A DNA stretch of 64,000 bases from Haematobacter massiliensis (GTDB lineage: Bacteria > Pseudomonadota > Alphaproteobacteria > Rhodobacterales > Rhodobacteraceae): the NCBI RefSeq assembly GCF_000740795.1, contig NZ_JGYG01000011.1, forward strand, positions 62,001-126,000, written 5' to 3'. Under the pieces are notes generated by a model that saw only the letters and a list, made by a program, of their open reading frames with translations, was not told where the DNA came from and did no database searches. A program made the position numbers and the translations under genes. The number at the start of each line of letters is the position of its first letter. Within the stretch, counting starts at the first letter, position 1. Positions 1 to 9,639 of this stretch are shown one piece after another.

Positions 1-55
1 GGTGCACCGCATGACGGGAGCGGAGAGCGCCCCCGCCGGTGGGGCGAAGTTCTGA
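1..55 (+). CDS. 3' end of an upstream gene (partial)
   Basis: A reading frame enters from the left edge and stops at the TGA at 53-55, leaving only 17 residues ending in Gly-Gly-Ala-Lys-Phe. The fragment is too short to identify. In many Rhodobacterales a D-alanyl-D-alanine carboxypeptidase gene precedes tmk, so that is a guess from context only. The 42 bases after the stop lead directly to the tmk start, so the two genes are probably co-transcribed. Confidence 0.4.
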   Translation, partial: VHRMTGAESAPAGGAKF

Positions 56-97
56 GCGGATCCCGGCCGCTTCCCGCCGAACCGGGCGGAGGGGCGC

Positions 98-706
98 GTG
101 TTCATCAGCTTTGAAGGCATAGACGGGTCGGGCAAAAGCACTCAGGCCCGTCGACTGGCAGCAGCCCTTGCAACGGAGGGGCAGGAGATTCTGCTCACGC
201 GGGAGCCGGGGGGATCGCGCGGCGCAGAGGAGATCCGGCGTCTCGTTCTTGAGGGGGAGCCGGATCGCTGGTCGCCGGAAACGGAGCTTCTGCTCTTTAC
301 CGCGGCTCGCCGGGATCACCTGGAACGCACGATCCGTCCCGCGCTCGCGGCAGGGCAATGGGTCGTCTGCGATCGCTTCGCCGATTCCACCCGCGTCTAT
401 CAGGGCGTTAGCCGGGGAGATCTGCGGGCCATGGTGGACCGTCTGCACGACCTGATGATCGGGGTGGAACCGGACCTGACCTTCATCATCGACATCGACG
501 CCGAAACCGGCCTCTCCCGCGCCCGCGCCCGACCTGGCGCGGAGCAGCGGTTCGAGGATTTCGGTCTTCCGCTTCAGGCGCGGATGCGGGAGGGGTTTCT
601 GGCGCTGGCGCGCGAGTTTCCCGGCCGTTGCCGTGTGATAGATGGCAGTGGTGATGAGGACGCCGTGGCGGCCCGCGTACGCGCGGCGCTGGGTGCGGCG
701 GAATGA
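98..706 (+). CDS. tmk: thymidylate kinase (dTMP kinase)
   Basis: Phosphorylates dTMP to dTDP with ATP, an essential cytoplasmic step of dTTP synthesis. The 202-residue protein has the usual family length. Visible motifs are the P-loop FEGIDGSGKST (residues 5-15), the TREPGG segment (34-39) and the DR pair (92-93) that contacts the nucleotide, followed by an Arg-rich LID region near residue 140. Translation starts at a GTG; the next residues match the normal Tmk start, so the GTG is accepted. The stop codon overlaps the holB start (ATGA), showing translational coupling with the clamp-loader gene. Confidence 0.97.
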   Translation: MFISFEGIDGSGKSTQARRLAAALATEGQEILLTREPGGSRGAEEIRRLVLEGEPDRWSPETELLLFTAARRDHLERTIRPALAAGQWVVCDRFADSTRVYQGVSRGDLRAMVDRLHDLMIGVEPDLTFIIDIDAETGLSRARARPGAEQRFEDFGLPLQARMREGFLALAREFPGRCRVIDGSGDEDAVAARVRAALGAAE

Positions 707-1800
707 GCGACGATCTTCCTGAATCCGACCGGCTGGAAGGCGTACCCCATCCCCGTGAAACGCAACGTCTTTACGGTCAGGAAGCGTCGGAGGGAGCCTT
801 CCTCGACGCGGTGGAGACCGGACGGCTGCATCACGGCTGGCTTCTCACCGGCCCGCGCGGCATCGGCAAGGCCACGCTGGCGTGGCGGATCGCGCGCTAC
901 CTGCTTCACCCTCCCGAGCCCGGGATGTTCGGTGCGACCCTCGATCCGCCGCAGGACGATGCTCTGGCCCATCGCCTGCGGGCATTGAGCGAGCCGCGCC
1001 TCCTGCTGATCCGCAGACCCTATGACGAAAAGGCGGGCCGCTTCAGGGCAGAAATACCGGTGGACGAAGTGCGCCGCCTGCGCGGTTTCTTCGGCCTCTC
1101 GGCGGCGGAGGGCGGTCGCCGCGTGGTGATTGTGGATACGGCCGACGAGATGAACCCCAATGCCGCGAACGCGCTGCTGAAGGTGCTGGAGGAGCCGCCG
1201 GAGGGGGCGGTGCTTCTGCTGGTGAGCCATCAGCCCTCCCGTTTGCTGCCGACCATCCGGTCCCGCTGCCGTGAGCTGCGGCTCCGCCCGCTGGATCAGG
1301 CCGACCTGTCCCGGGCCCTGGATGGCGCGGGCGTGAGTGGGGAGGGGGCGGCGCTGGCCGCGCTTTCCGGCGGATCCGTGGGCGATGCAGTGCGCCTTGG
1401 GACAGGGGGAGGCGCCGAGCTTTACGGCCAGATCCTCGCGCTCATGGCAAAGGCGCCGGGCATCGACAGGCAGGCTGCCCTGTCGCTGGCGGAACGTGGG
1501 GCGGGCCGGGGGAACGAGGCGGCCTTCGATCTGATCCTCACGCTGCTCGACCTGTTTCTGGCCCGCCTCGCCCGGACGGGCGTCGCGGGACCGCCTGAAC
1601 TGGAGGCCCTGCCGGGGGAAGGGGCGCTGCTCGGGCGGCTTTCCCCGGACCTCGCGGCCGCCCGCCTCTGGGCCCGGGTCCAGGAGACGGCAGGCGCCCG
1701 CGCGCGACAGGGGCGGGCGGTGAACCTTGACCCTGCCACGCTTCTCCTTGATATGGTTCTGACACTGGACGAGACGGCGGCGGCAGTGGCCGCCCGTTGA
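703..1800 (+). CDS. holB: DNA polymerase III subunit delta'
   Basis: A fixed subunit of the clamp loader that places the beta sliding clamp on primed DNA. The 365-residue protein begins with a divergent N-terminal segment, then an AAA+ module with a P-loop-like GPRGIGKAT (50-58), the DTADEMNPNAANALLKVLEEPP sensor region summarised by its NAANALLK core, and an SRC-like Arg finger region (SRCRELRL). The C-terminal third is the helical collar domain. It overlaps tmk by 4 bases and tatD follows 7 bases later. tmk-holB-tatD is a common order in Proteobacteria, which supports the call. Confidence 0.93.
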   Translation: MSDDLPESDRLEGVPHPRETQRLYGQEASEGAFLDAVETGRLHHGWLLTGPRGIGKATLAWRIARYLLHPPEPGMFGATLDPPQDDALAHRLRALSEPRLLLIRRPYDEKAGRFRAEIPVDEVRRLRGFFGLSAAEGGRRVVIVDTADEMNPNAANALLKVLEEPPEGAVLLLVSHQPSRLLPTIRSRCRELRLRPLDQADLSRALDGAGVSGEGAALAALSGGSVGDAVRLGTGGGAELYGQILALMAKAPGIDRQAALSLAERGAGRGNEAAFDLILTLLDLFLARLARTGVAGPPELEALPGEGALLGRLSPDLAAARLWARVQETAGARARQGRAVNLDPATLLLDMVLTLDETAAAVAAR

Positions 1801-1807
1801 GGCACCG

Positions 1808-2647
1808 ATGACCGATCATTCCTCCCCTTCCGCTTCCCCCGCCGACGCGGTTCCCGAAATCGTTGACAGCCACTGTCATCTCGACTTTCCCGACTTTCAG
1901 GGGGAGCTGGACGATGTGGTGGCCCGTGCCCGTGCAGCTGGCGTGACGCGGATGGTCACGATCTGCACGCGGATGGGCAGCTTGCCCACCGTCCGTCGCA
2001 TCGCAGGGCGCTTCGATGGCGTGTTCTATGCGGCGGGTCTCCATCCGATGTCGGTGGCGGAGGAGCCGCCGGTGACGCTGGCGGAGCTTCTGGCGCTGTC
2101 GGAGGATACGCTATGCGTGGGGATCGGCGAAACCGGGCTCGACTATCACTACTCCGCCGACAGTGCGCAGGCGCAGGCGCTGAGCCTCCGGCTCCATATC
2201 GACGCCGCGCGGCGGACGGGCCTGCCGCTCATCATCCACTCCCGGGATGCCGATGCCGACATGGCGCGTATCCTGACGGAGGAACATGCAAGGGGCGCCT
2301 TCACCGGCGTCATGCATTGCTTCACCTCCTCCGCCGAGCTGGCGGAAGCGGCGCTGGCCATCGGTTTCTATCTTTCGATGTCTGGGATCACCGCCTTTCC
2401 GAAATCCGGTGATCTGCGCGATATCTTCGCCGCCGCTCCTCGGGAACGCATATTGGTCGAAACGGATTCGCCCTATCTTGCTCCGCCGCCCCACCGGGGC
2501 CGCCGCAACGAACCGGCCTATACCGCTTTCACGGCGCGCAAGGGGGCGGAGACGCTGGGCATGGACTATGCCGATTTCGCGCGCCTGACCTCCGATAACT
2601 TCGACCGCCTCTTCCCCCGCGCGGCGCGAAAGGCGGATGCGGCATGA
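1808..2647 (+). CDS. tatD: TatD family metal-dependent DNase/hydrolase
   Basis: Member of the TatD/YcfH amidohydrolase-fold nucleases. The 279-residue protein carries the metal ligands expected of the family: DSHCHLDF near residue 20 (two His), GETGLDY with the bridging Glu, an HSRDAD segment, MHCFTSS, and ETDSPYL with the last Asp. The first 19 residues precede the conserved DSHCHLD and are longer than usual, but no in-frame Met gives a better start. It overlaps the next gene by 4 bases. Substrate in the cell is unknown; the group close to holB is usually called YcfH. Confidence 0.92.
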   Translation: MTDHSSPSASPADAVPEIVDSHCHLDFPDFQGELDDVVARARAAGVTRMVTICTRMGSLPTVRRIAGRFDGVFYAAGLHPMSVAEEPPVTLAELLALSEDTLCVGIGETGLDYHYSADSAQAQALSLRLHIDAARRTGLPLIIHSRDADADMARILTEEHARGAFTGVMHCFTSSAELAEAALAIGFYLSMSGITAFPKSGDLRDIFAAAPRERILVETDSPYLAPPPHRGRRNEPAYTAFTARKGAETLGMDYADFARLTSDNFDRLFPRAARKADAA

Positions 2648-3444
2648 CGGGGCGGATCAGCTATACCGTTCTGGGCTGCGGATCCTCTGCCGGGGTGCCG
2701 CGCCTGGGCGGCCATTGGGGGGAATGCGACCCGGCCAACCCGAAGAACGCACGGCTCCGCTGTGCGTTGCTCGTCACGCGCGAGACGCCGGAAGGTATCA
2801 CACGCGTGCTTGTGGACACCGGGCCGGATCTGCGCACTCAGCTTCTCCGCGCCGGGGTGGGGGAGCTTGACGGCGTTGTCTATACCCATGCGCATGCCGA
2901 CCATGTTCATGGGATCGACGATCTGCGGCAGGTGGTGTTCAACATCCGCCGCAGGCTCGACGTCTGGGCGGACGAGCCGACGTCGGAGGCGCTGCTGCAC
3001 CGGTTCGACTATGTCTTTGTGCAGCCGCCCGGTTCCTCCTATCCGCCGATCCTGAACCTCCAGCCGATCACCGGCGCATTCGAGGTCACGGGTGCAGGGG
3101 GCACGATCCCGTTCGTGCCTTTCCGCGCGAACCACGGCAGCATCGACGCCCTGGGCTTCCGTATCGGGGACGTGGCCTACCTTCCCGACGCGCTTGAACT
3201 GACCGACGATGCCTGGCCCGTGCTTTCCGGGCTGGACTGCTGGATCGTGGGCGCGCTCCGGCGCAAGCCGCATCCGACCCATGCCCATCTGGAGCGTACG
3301 CTGGGCTGGATCACGCGCGCCGCCCCGCGGGAGGCCGTGATCACCAACATGCACATCGACCTGGACTACGACGACGTGATGGCCGAGACGCCGGACAACG
3401 TCGTGCCGGCTTATGACGGGCTGACCCTGAGCTACGATCTCTGA
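2644..3444 (+). CDS. MBL-fold metallo-hydrolase (PhnP-like)
   Basis: A beta-lactamase-fold hydrolase of 266 residues with the zinc motif HAHADHVHGIDD (82-93), in which H82, H84, D86 and H87 are the classic ligands, plus a later Asp and His (NMHIDLDYDD) near the C terminus. The N-terminal LGCGSSAGVPR and a short insertion resemble PhnP and related phosphodiesterases. It starts at an ATG that overlaps the tatD stop, and its own stop overlaps the next start by one base, so it belongs to the tmk-holB-tatD operon. A cyclic phosphodiester substrate is likely from the family, but nothing here proves it. Confidence 0.85.
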   Translation: MTGRISYTVLGCGSSAGVPRLGGHWGECDPANPKNARLRCALLVTRETPEGITRVLVDTGPDLRTQLLRAGVGELDGVVYTHAHADHVHGIDDLRQVVFNIRRRLDVWADEPTSEALLHRFDYVFVQPPGSSYPPILNLQPITGAFEVTGAGGTIPFVPFRANHGSIDALGFRIGDVAYLPDALELTDDAWPVLSGLDCWIVGALRRKPHPTHAHLERTLGWITRAAPREAVITNMHIDLDYDDVMAETPDNVVPAYDGLTLSYDL

Positions 3445-4382
3445 TGCAGGCTTTGGTCGATGTCATCCTCCCGGTCTTTCTGGTCATCGGCTTTGGTTAC
3501 TTCATCGCATGGCGGGGGTTGTTCACAGACCAGATGGTCGATGCGCTGATGCGCTTCACGCAGAATTTCGCGATTCCCTTCGTGCTGTTCCGCGGTATCG
3601 CCACGCTCGACCTCGGTCAGAACTTCGATATCCGGCTGTTGGCGAGCTTCTTCATCCCGGCGATCCTGTGCTTTCTGATCGGGGCCGGGGCCACGCGCTA
3701 TGCCTTCAAGCGGCCGCCGGAGGATTGCGTGGCGGTTGGCTTCTGCTGCATGTTCTCCAACTCCCTGCTGCTCGGCATTCCCATCGCGGAACGCGCCTTC
3801 GGGCCGGAGGGGCTGGCGGGCAATTACCTCATCATCGCGTTCCACTCGCCCATTCTCTACGGCCTCGGCATCACGATGATGGAAGTGATCCGCAGCCGTC
3901 ATGCCGCGAAAAGTCCCGCGCGGGTGGCGGTGCAGGTGCTGAATGCGATGTTCCACAATCCGCTCGTGATGGGCGTAACCACCGGCCTTGTCGTGAATCT
4001 CACCGGTCTGCAGTTGCCCGGGCCGCTGTGGGGCGCGGTCAACATGATGGCGCAGGCAGCGCTGCCCGCGGCGCTTTTCGGTCTGGGCGGTGTGCTGTTC
4101 CGCTACCGGCCGGAGGGGGACATGAAGCTCATCCTGCTGATCTGCTTCCTGTCCCTGATCGGGCATCCCGCGATGGTCTGGCTTATGGGCAAGGCATTCG
4201 GTCTTCCGTTCGACGGGTTCCGCTCTGCCGTGCAGACAGCGACAATGGCGCCGGGTGCGAATGCTTATCTGTTTGCCAACATGTATGGCGCTGCCAAGCG
4301 CGTGGCTGCCTCCTCCGTCCTGCTTGGAACGGCGGCCTCCATGCTCACGATCTGGGTCTGGCTGAAGCTTCTGGGCGGTTGA
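3444..4382 (+). CDS. AEC family transporter (auxin efflux carrier type)
   Basis: Inner-membrane carrier of 312 residues made almost entirely of about ten hydrophobic helices, arranged as two repeats around a charged central loop. It begins VDVILPVFLVIGFGYFIAWR, a typical AEC start. Members export or import small organic anions such as malate or malonate, but the substrate cannot be read from sequence. It is the last gene of the operon and is followed by a strong terminator. A second AEC carrier lies at 14681-15610; the two share fold but are clearly diverged, so this is not a recent duplication. Confidence 0.88.
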   Translation: MQALVDVILPVFLVIGFGYFIAWRGLFTDQMVDALMRFTQNFAIPFVLFRGIATLDLGQNFDIRLLASFFIPAILCFLIGAGATRYAFKRPPEDCVAVGFCCMFSNSLLLGIPIAERAFGPEGLAGNYLIIAFHSPILYGLGITMMEVIRSRHAAKSPARVAVQVLNAMFHNPLVMGVTTGLVVNLTGLQLPGPLWGAVNMMAQAALPAALFGLGGVLFRYRPEGDMKLILLICFLSLIGHPAMVWLMGKAFGLPFDGFRSAVQTATMAPGANAYLFANMYGAAKRVAASSVLLGTAASMLTIWVWLKLLGG

Positions 4383-4501
4383 GGCCCGGGCGGCGCGCAC
4401 GCTCGTCGAGCAGGACAGTAGTGTTGCCTCCTCCCGAGGGCCCTCGCGATGAAGGGTCCGAAGTTTCCCTTTCAGCTCTCACATGTCCCGCCCACGTCAT
4501 G

Positions 4502-4531
4502 AAAAAGCCGCGCTCGGGGGCGCGGCTTTTT
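4502..4531. terminator. bidirectional Rho-independent terminator
   Basis: A perfect 12-bp inverted repeat, AAAAAGCCGCGC and GCGCGGCTTTTT, closes a 6-base loop (TCGGGG). It has a T run on each strand, so it can end both the rightward AEC carrier transcript and the leftward serC-serA transcript, which converge here. Confidence 0.93.
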
Positions 4532-4551
4532 CATCTTGCATCGCGGCAGGT

Positions 4552-6147
4552 TCAGGCGGCCGCGAATTCCAGCGGGCGAACCTGCTTGAACAGCCCGGTG
4601 TCCCGCAGCGCGTCCAGCGTCGGGCCATCCAGAGGCTCGTCCAGATAGAGGATGGCGATCGCATCCTTGCCGACAGACGAGCGGCCCAGCGTGAAGTTCG
4701 CGATGTTCACACCATGCTGGCCAAGCGTGGTGCCGAGCGCACCGATGATGCCGGGCACATCGTTGTTGGTTGTGTAGAGCATGTGCTCCCCCACTTCCGC
4801 GTCGATGTTGATGCCTTTGACCTGAATGAACCGCGGCTTGCCGTCGGAGAACACGGTGCCCGCGATGGAGCGTTCGCGCGTCTCCGTCACCATCGTCACC
4901 TTGATATAGGCATCGAACGTGCCGGATTTCTCCTGGCTGGTGGTGGAGACCTGAATTCCCCGTTCCTTAGCGATGATCGGAGCGGAGACCATGTTGACGT
5001 CCGGATTGCTCGCCTTCATCACACCCGCGATCACCGAGGCGTTCAGCGCGGCGAGGTTCATCTTCGCCACGGTGCCATCGTAGAGCACGTTGATCGCCTT
5101 GATCGGCTCATCCGTCATCTGCCCGACAAAGGCGCCCAGATGCCCCGCCAGTTTCAGCCACGGTCCCATCACGGCGGCTTCCTCAGCGGTGACGGACGGC
5201 ATGTTGAGCGCGTTCGACACGGCGCCGGTCAGCAGGTAGTCCGACATCTGTTCGGCCACCTGCAGCGCCACGTTCTCCTGCGCTTCCGTGGTGGACGCGC
5301 CGAGGTGCGGCGTGACCACGACGTTCGGCAGGCCGAAGAGCGGGCTTTCCTTGGCCGGCTCCACCTCGAACACGTCGAAGGCGGCTCCCGCGACATGGCC
5401 GGATTTCAGCGCTTCGGCCAGAGCGGCTTCATCCACCAGTCCGCCGCGGGCGCAGTTGATGATCCTCACGCCGGGCTTCGTCTTGGCGATGTTCTCGGCG
5501 TTCAGGATGCCCTTGGTCTTGTCGGTCAGCGGCACGTGCAGCGTGATGAAATCGGCTTTCGCCAGCAGTTCGTCCAGCTCGACCTTGGTCACGCCCGTCT
5601 GCTTGGCGCGTTCTTCGGACAGGAAGGGGTCGTAGGCCACGACCTTCATCTTGAGCCCGAGCGCCCGGTCACAGACGATGCCGCCGATATTGCCCGCGCC
5701 GATCACGCCGAGCGTCTTGTTGAACAGCTCGACACCCATGAAACGGGATTTCTCCCATTTCCCGGAATGGGTGGATTCGGAGGCTTCGGGAAGCTGGCGG
5801 GCAACCGCGAACATCATCGCGATCGCATGTTCGGCGGTGGTGATGGAGTTGCCGAATGGCGTGTTCATCACGATGATGCCGCGCTTGGAGGCGGCCGGGA
5901 TGTCCACGTTGTCCACGCCGATCCCGGCGCGGCCGATGACCTTCAGGTTGGTGGCCTTCTCCAGCAGTTTCTCCGTGGCCTTGGTGGCGGAGCGGATGGC
6001 GAGGCCATCATACTTGCCGATGATCTCGGCCAGCGCGTCCTTGTCCTTGCCGATCTTCGGCAGGTAATCCACCTCGACGCCGCGGTCGCGGAAAATCTGG
6101 ACGGCGGTTTCGGAAAGCTCGTCGGAAACCAGAACTTTGGGTGCCAT
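4552..6147 (-). CDS. serA: D-3-phosphoglycerate dehydrogenase
   Basis: Oxidises 3-phosphoglycerate to 3-phosphohydroxypyruvate with NAD, the committed step of serine synthesis. The 531-residue protein is the long type: substrate and NAD-binding domains (Rossmann GAGNIGG at about 150-156, NCARGGLVDE with catalytic Arg near 238, TPHLGAST with catalytic His near 290), an intervening ASB-like domain, and a C-terminal ACT domain (from about 455) that normally binds serine for feedback control. It follows serC by 66 bases on the same strand, forming a serine operon. Confidence 0.97.
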   Translation of the reverse strand: MAPKVLVSDELSETAVQIFRDRGVEVDYLPKIGKDKDALAEIIGKYDGLAIRSATKATEKLLEKATNLKVIGRAGIGVDNVDIPAASKRGIIVMNTPFGNSITTAEHAIAMMFAVARQLPEASESTHSGKWEKSRFMGVELFNKTLGVIGAGNIGGIVCDRALGLKMKVVAYDPFLSEERAKQTGVTKVELDELLAKADFITLHVPLTDKTKGILNAENIAKTKPGVRIINCARGGLVDEAALAEALKSGHVAGAAFDVFEVEPAKESPLFGLPNVVVTPHLGASTTEAQENVALQVAEQMSDYLLTGAVSNALNMPSVTAEEAAVMGPWLKLAGHLGAFVGQMTDEPIKAINVLYDGTVAKMNLAALNASVIAGVMKASNPDVNMVSAPIIAKERGIQVSTTSQEKSGTFDAYIKVTMVTETRERSIAGTVFSDGKPRFIQVKGINIDAEVGEHMLYTTNNDVPGIIGALGTTLGQHGVNIANFTLGRSSVGKDAIAILYLDEPLDGPTLDALRDTGLFKQVRPLEFAAA

Positions 6148-6213
6148 TTCAGGCTCCTTGAATGGAGGGGTTGGCCCCCGCGTCAGCAGGGGCGGTCTCG
6201 CAAGGGACAGGGA

Positions 6214-7368
<1,155 letters not shown>

Positions 7369-7450
7369 CGCTGGTATCCTTACAGATAATCGCCTCTCGT
7401 TGGGGAGAGGTGTCCCGCTGATGCGGATACGCCGCGTCATCTCGAAAATC
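7369..7450 (-). promoter_or_regulatory. serC leader: candidate serC leader RNA (serC-motif-like)
   Basis: Between the palindrome at 7488-7503 and the serC start, the minus strand folds into a compact leader. A 6-bp stem CCTCTC/GAGAGG (7393-7398 with 7405-7410) has a 6-base loop. Before it lie three short blocks that can pair in two exclusive ways: GCGG/CCGC at 7423-7426 can pair with either 7415-7418 or 7432-7435. A conserved leader called the serC motif is known upstream of alphaproteobacterial serC genes; position and shape agree, but I cannot align it to the published consensus here, so identity is tentative. Confidence 0.5.
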
Positions 7451-7487
7451 AAGCGGAGACTGCGGCGGATTGGCACATTCTGTTATT

Positions 7488-7503
7488 CTCTCTCGCGAGA
7501 GAG
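7488..7503. promoter_or_regulatory. 16-bp perfect palindrome between serC and the fatty-acid operon
   Basis: CTCTCTCGCGAGAGAG is a perfect 16-bp palindrome 120 bases upstream of the serC start and 143 bases upstream of the divergent SDR start. A gap-free palindrome in a divergent promoter region suggests a dimer-binding operator. It could instead be a hairpin in the serC leader transcript. Confidence 0.45.
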
Positions 7504-7646
7504 GAAAATCGCCAACCCTTTGGCAATATCTCGCAAGTAGCTGATTACAATGAAATATCATTTGTGAATTTTACTATTCAGTAACATTCATCGCCGTGCT
7601 AGCGTCTCGACCGAAGTCACCGGCCCTGCGCCGGAAGGAGGGACAT

Positions 7647-8408
7647 ATGGATATCAAGGGAATCGTCGCTGTCGTCACCGGGGGGGCCTCCGGGCTCGGC
7701 GATGCGACGGCGCGGGCATTGGCCGCGGGCGGCGCAAAGGTGGCGCTGGTGGATTACAACGAGGAAGGCGCGCGCAAGACTGCGGAGGAGATCGGCGGTA
7801 TCGCCGTGCAGTGCGATGTGTCGAAGGCGGAAAGCGGCGAAGCGGCTTTCGCGAGGATCCTCGATGACCTTGGCGCCCCGCGCGTGCTCATCAACTGTGC
7901 GGGTGTCGCGCCGGCTCAGAAGGTGCTGGGGCGGAACGGCGTCATGCCGCTTGACGACTATCGCCGCGCGATCGAAGTGAACCTGATCGGTACGTTCAAC
8001 ATGCTGCGGCTCTTTGCCGATGCCTGCCAGGGCTTGGAGCCGCAGGCTTCCGGCGAACGGGGTGTCATCATCAACACCGCCTCCGTCGCGGCTTTCGAGG
8101 GGCAGATCGGGCAGACGGCCTATGCGTCCTCCAAGGCGGGGGTCGCCGGGCTGACGCTGCCTGCGGCGCGGGAATTCGCGCAGATCGGCATCCGCGTCTG
8201 CACCATCGCGCCGGGCATTTTCGAGACGCCGATGCTGAAGGGCCTGCCGGAAGCGGCACAGGAAAGCTTGGGCAAGATGGTGCCGTTCCCCTCGCGCCTT
8301 GGCCGCCCGCAGGAATATGCCGCGCTCGCGCTGCACATCATCCAGAACGAGATGCTGAACGGCGAGACGATCCGGCTGGACGGCGCGATCCGCATGGCGC
8401 CGCGGTAA
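7647..8408 (+). CDS. SDR-type 3-hydroxyacyl-CoA dehydrogenase (type II, HSD17B10-like)
   Basis: Short-chain dehydrogenase of 253 residues. It shows TGGASGLG for NAD binding (11-18), an acidic D36 that selects NAD over NADP, NCAG (83-86), and the catalytic S146, Y159 and K163. The overall pattern (for instance PFPSRLGRPQEYAAL and the C-terminal RLDGAIRMAPR) is that of type II 3-hydroxyacyl-CoA dehydrogenases. The ATG at 7647 has a GGAGGG ribosome site 6 bases upstream; the longer upstream frame lacks one. It opens a beta-oxidation operon and probably supplies the dehydrogenase step missing from the gene at 9640. Confidence 0.9.
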   Translation: MDIKGIVAVVTGGASGLGDATARALAAGGAKVALVDYNEEGARKTAEEIGGIAVQCDVSKAESGEAAFARILDDLGAPRVLINCAGVAPAQKVLGRNGVMPLDDYRRAIEVNLIGTFNMLRLFADACQGLEPQASGERGVIINTASVAAFEGQIGQTAYASSKAGVAGLTLPAAREFAQIGIRVCTIAPGIFETPMLKGLPEAAQESLGKMVPFPSRLGRPQEYAALALHIIQNEMLNGETIRLDGAIRMAPR

Positions 8409-8425
8409 GCCGCGAAGGGGGGATC

Positions 8426-9634
8426 ATGACCGAGGCCTGTATCTACGATGCCGTGCGCACCCCGCGCGGCCGGGGCAAGCCGGATGGCGCCCTGCATCCG
8501 GCAACGTCCGTCACCCTTGCCACCACCGTGCTGGAGGCAGTGCGGGACCGCAACGGGCTGGACACCGGGGCGGTGAGCGACATCGTGATGGGCATCGTCA
8601 TGCCAGTGGGTGAGCAGGGGCAGGTGCTGCCCCGCATCGCCGCACTTCAGGCGGGCTATGCGCAGGATGTGGCGGGGGTCCAGATCAACCGCTTCTGCGG
8701 CTCGGGGCTGGAGGCGACCAACATGGGCGCCGCCAAGGTCATGGCGGGTCAGGCGGACATGGTGGTGACCGGCGGGGTGGAGAGCATGTCCCGCATCCCG
8801 ATGCTGTCGGATGGCGGGGCATGGAGTTCCGATCCGCAGGTCTCCTTCCACACACGCTTTGTGCCGCAGGGAATTTCCGCCGATCTCATCGCGACGAAAT
8901 GGCACTACGGGCGGGAGCGGACGGACGCCTTCGCCGTCGAAAGCCACCGCCGCGCTGCCCGTGCCTGGAGCGAGGGGCGGTTCGACCGCTCTGTCGTGCC
9001 GGTACGCGATCGGGTCGGGCGGGTGATGCTCGACCGGGACGAGACGGTGCGCGGCAATGCGACTGTGGCGGATCTGGCAAAGCTCCGCCCTTCCTTCGCG
9101 CGCATGGGGTCGGAGATGGGCTTCGACGCCATCGCCCGCCTGCGATACCCAGAGGTGGGCGAGATCGACCATGTGCACCACGCGGGCTCGTCCAGCGGCA
9201 TCGTGGACGGCGCGGCGGCGGTGCTCATCGGCACGCGGGAGGCGGGTGCCGCACAGGGGTTGCGTCCCCGCGCCCGCATCCGCGCCTTTGCCGAGATCGG
9301 CTCGGAACCGACGATCATGCTCACCGCGCCGTCCTTTGCCGCCGAGAAGGCATTGAGGCGGGCAGGAATGACGCCGGGGGACATTGATCTTTATGAAATC
9401 AACGAGGCCTTCGCCGCCGTTGCCATTCGCTTCACCGAGGCGCTTGACCTCGACCCGGCTTGCGTCAACGTCAATGGCGGCGCCATTGCGATGGGCCATC
9501 CGCTCGGGGCGACGGGGGCGATGATCCTTGGCATCGCGCTCGATGAACTGGAGCGGCAGGACAAGGAGACGGCCCTCGTCACGCTCTGCATCGGGGCGGG
9601 CATGGGCGTTGCAACGATCATCGAAAGGGTCTGA
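8426..9634 (+). CDS. acetyl-CoA C-acyltransferase (thiolase)
   Basis: Cleaves 3-ketoacyl-CoA with CoA, the last step of the beta-oxidation spiral. The 402-residue protein has the nucleophilic C91 in [10 protein letters not shown], the [16 protein letters not shown] loop with its His, and the C-terminal LCIGAGMG with the second Cys. It lies 17 bases after the SDR gene and 5 bases before the FadJ-like gene, so all are one transcript. Sequence resembles degradative FadA-type thiolases more than biosynthetic PhaA, and context agrees. Confidence 0.93.
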   Translation: MTEACIYDAVRTPRGRGKPDGALHPATSVTLATTVLEAVRDRNGLDTGAVSDIVMGIVMPVGEQGQVLPRIAALQAGYAQDVAGVQINRFCGSGLEATNMGAAKVMAGQADMVVTGGVESMSRIPMLSDGGAWSSDPQVSFHTRFVPQGISADLIATKWHYGRERTDAFAVESHRRAARAWSEGRFDRSVVPVRDRVGRVMLDRDETVRGNATVADLAKLRPSFARMGSEMGFDAIARLRYPEVGEIDHVHHAGSSSGIVDGAAAVLIGTREAGAAQGLRPRARIRAFAEIGSEPTIMLTAPSFAAEKALRRAGMTPGDIDLYEINEAFAAVAIRFTEALDLDPACVNVNGGAIAMGHPLGATGAMILGIALDELERQDKETALVTLCIGAGMGVATIIERV

Positions 9635-9639
9635 GAGAC

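Noticed and set aside
7369-7476. Longer N terminus for SerC.
   Set aside because: It coincides with the folded leader, has no ribosome site and is not part of known SerC proteins.
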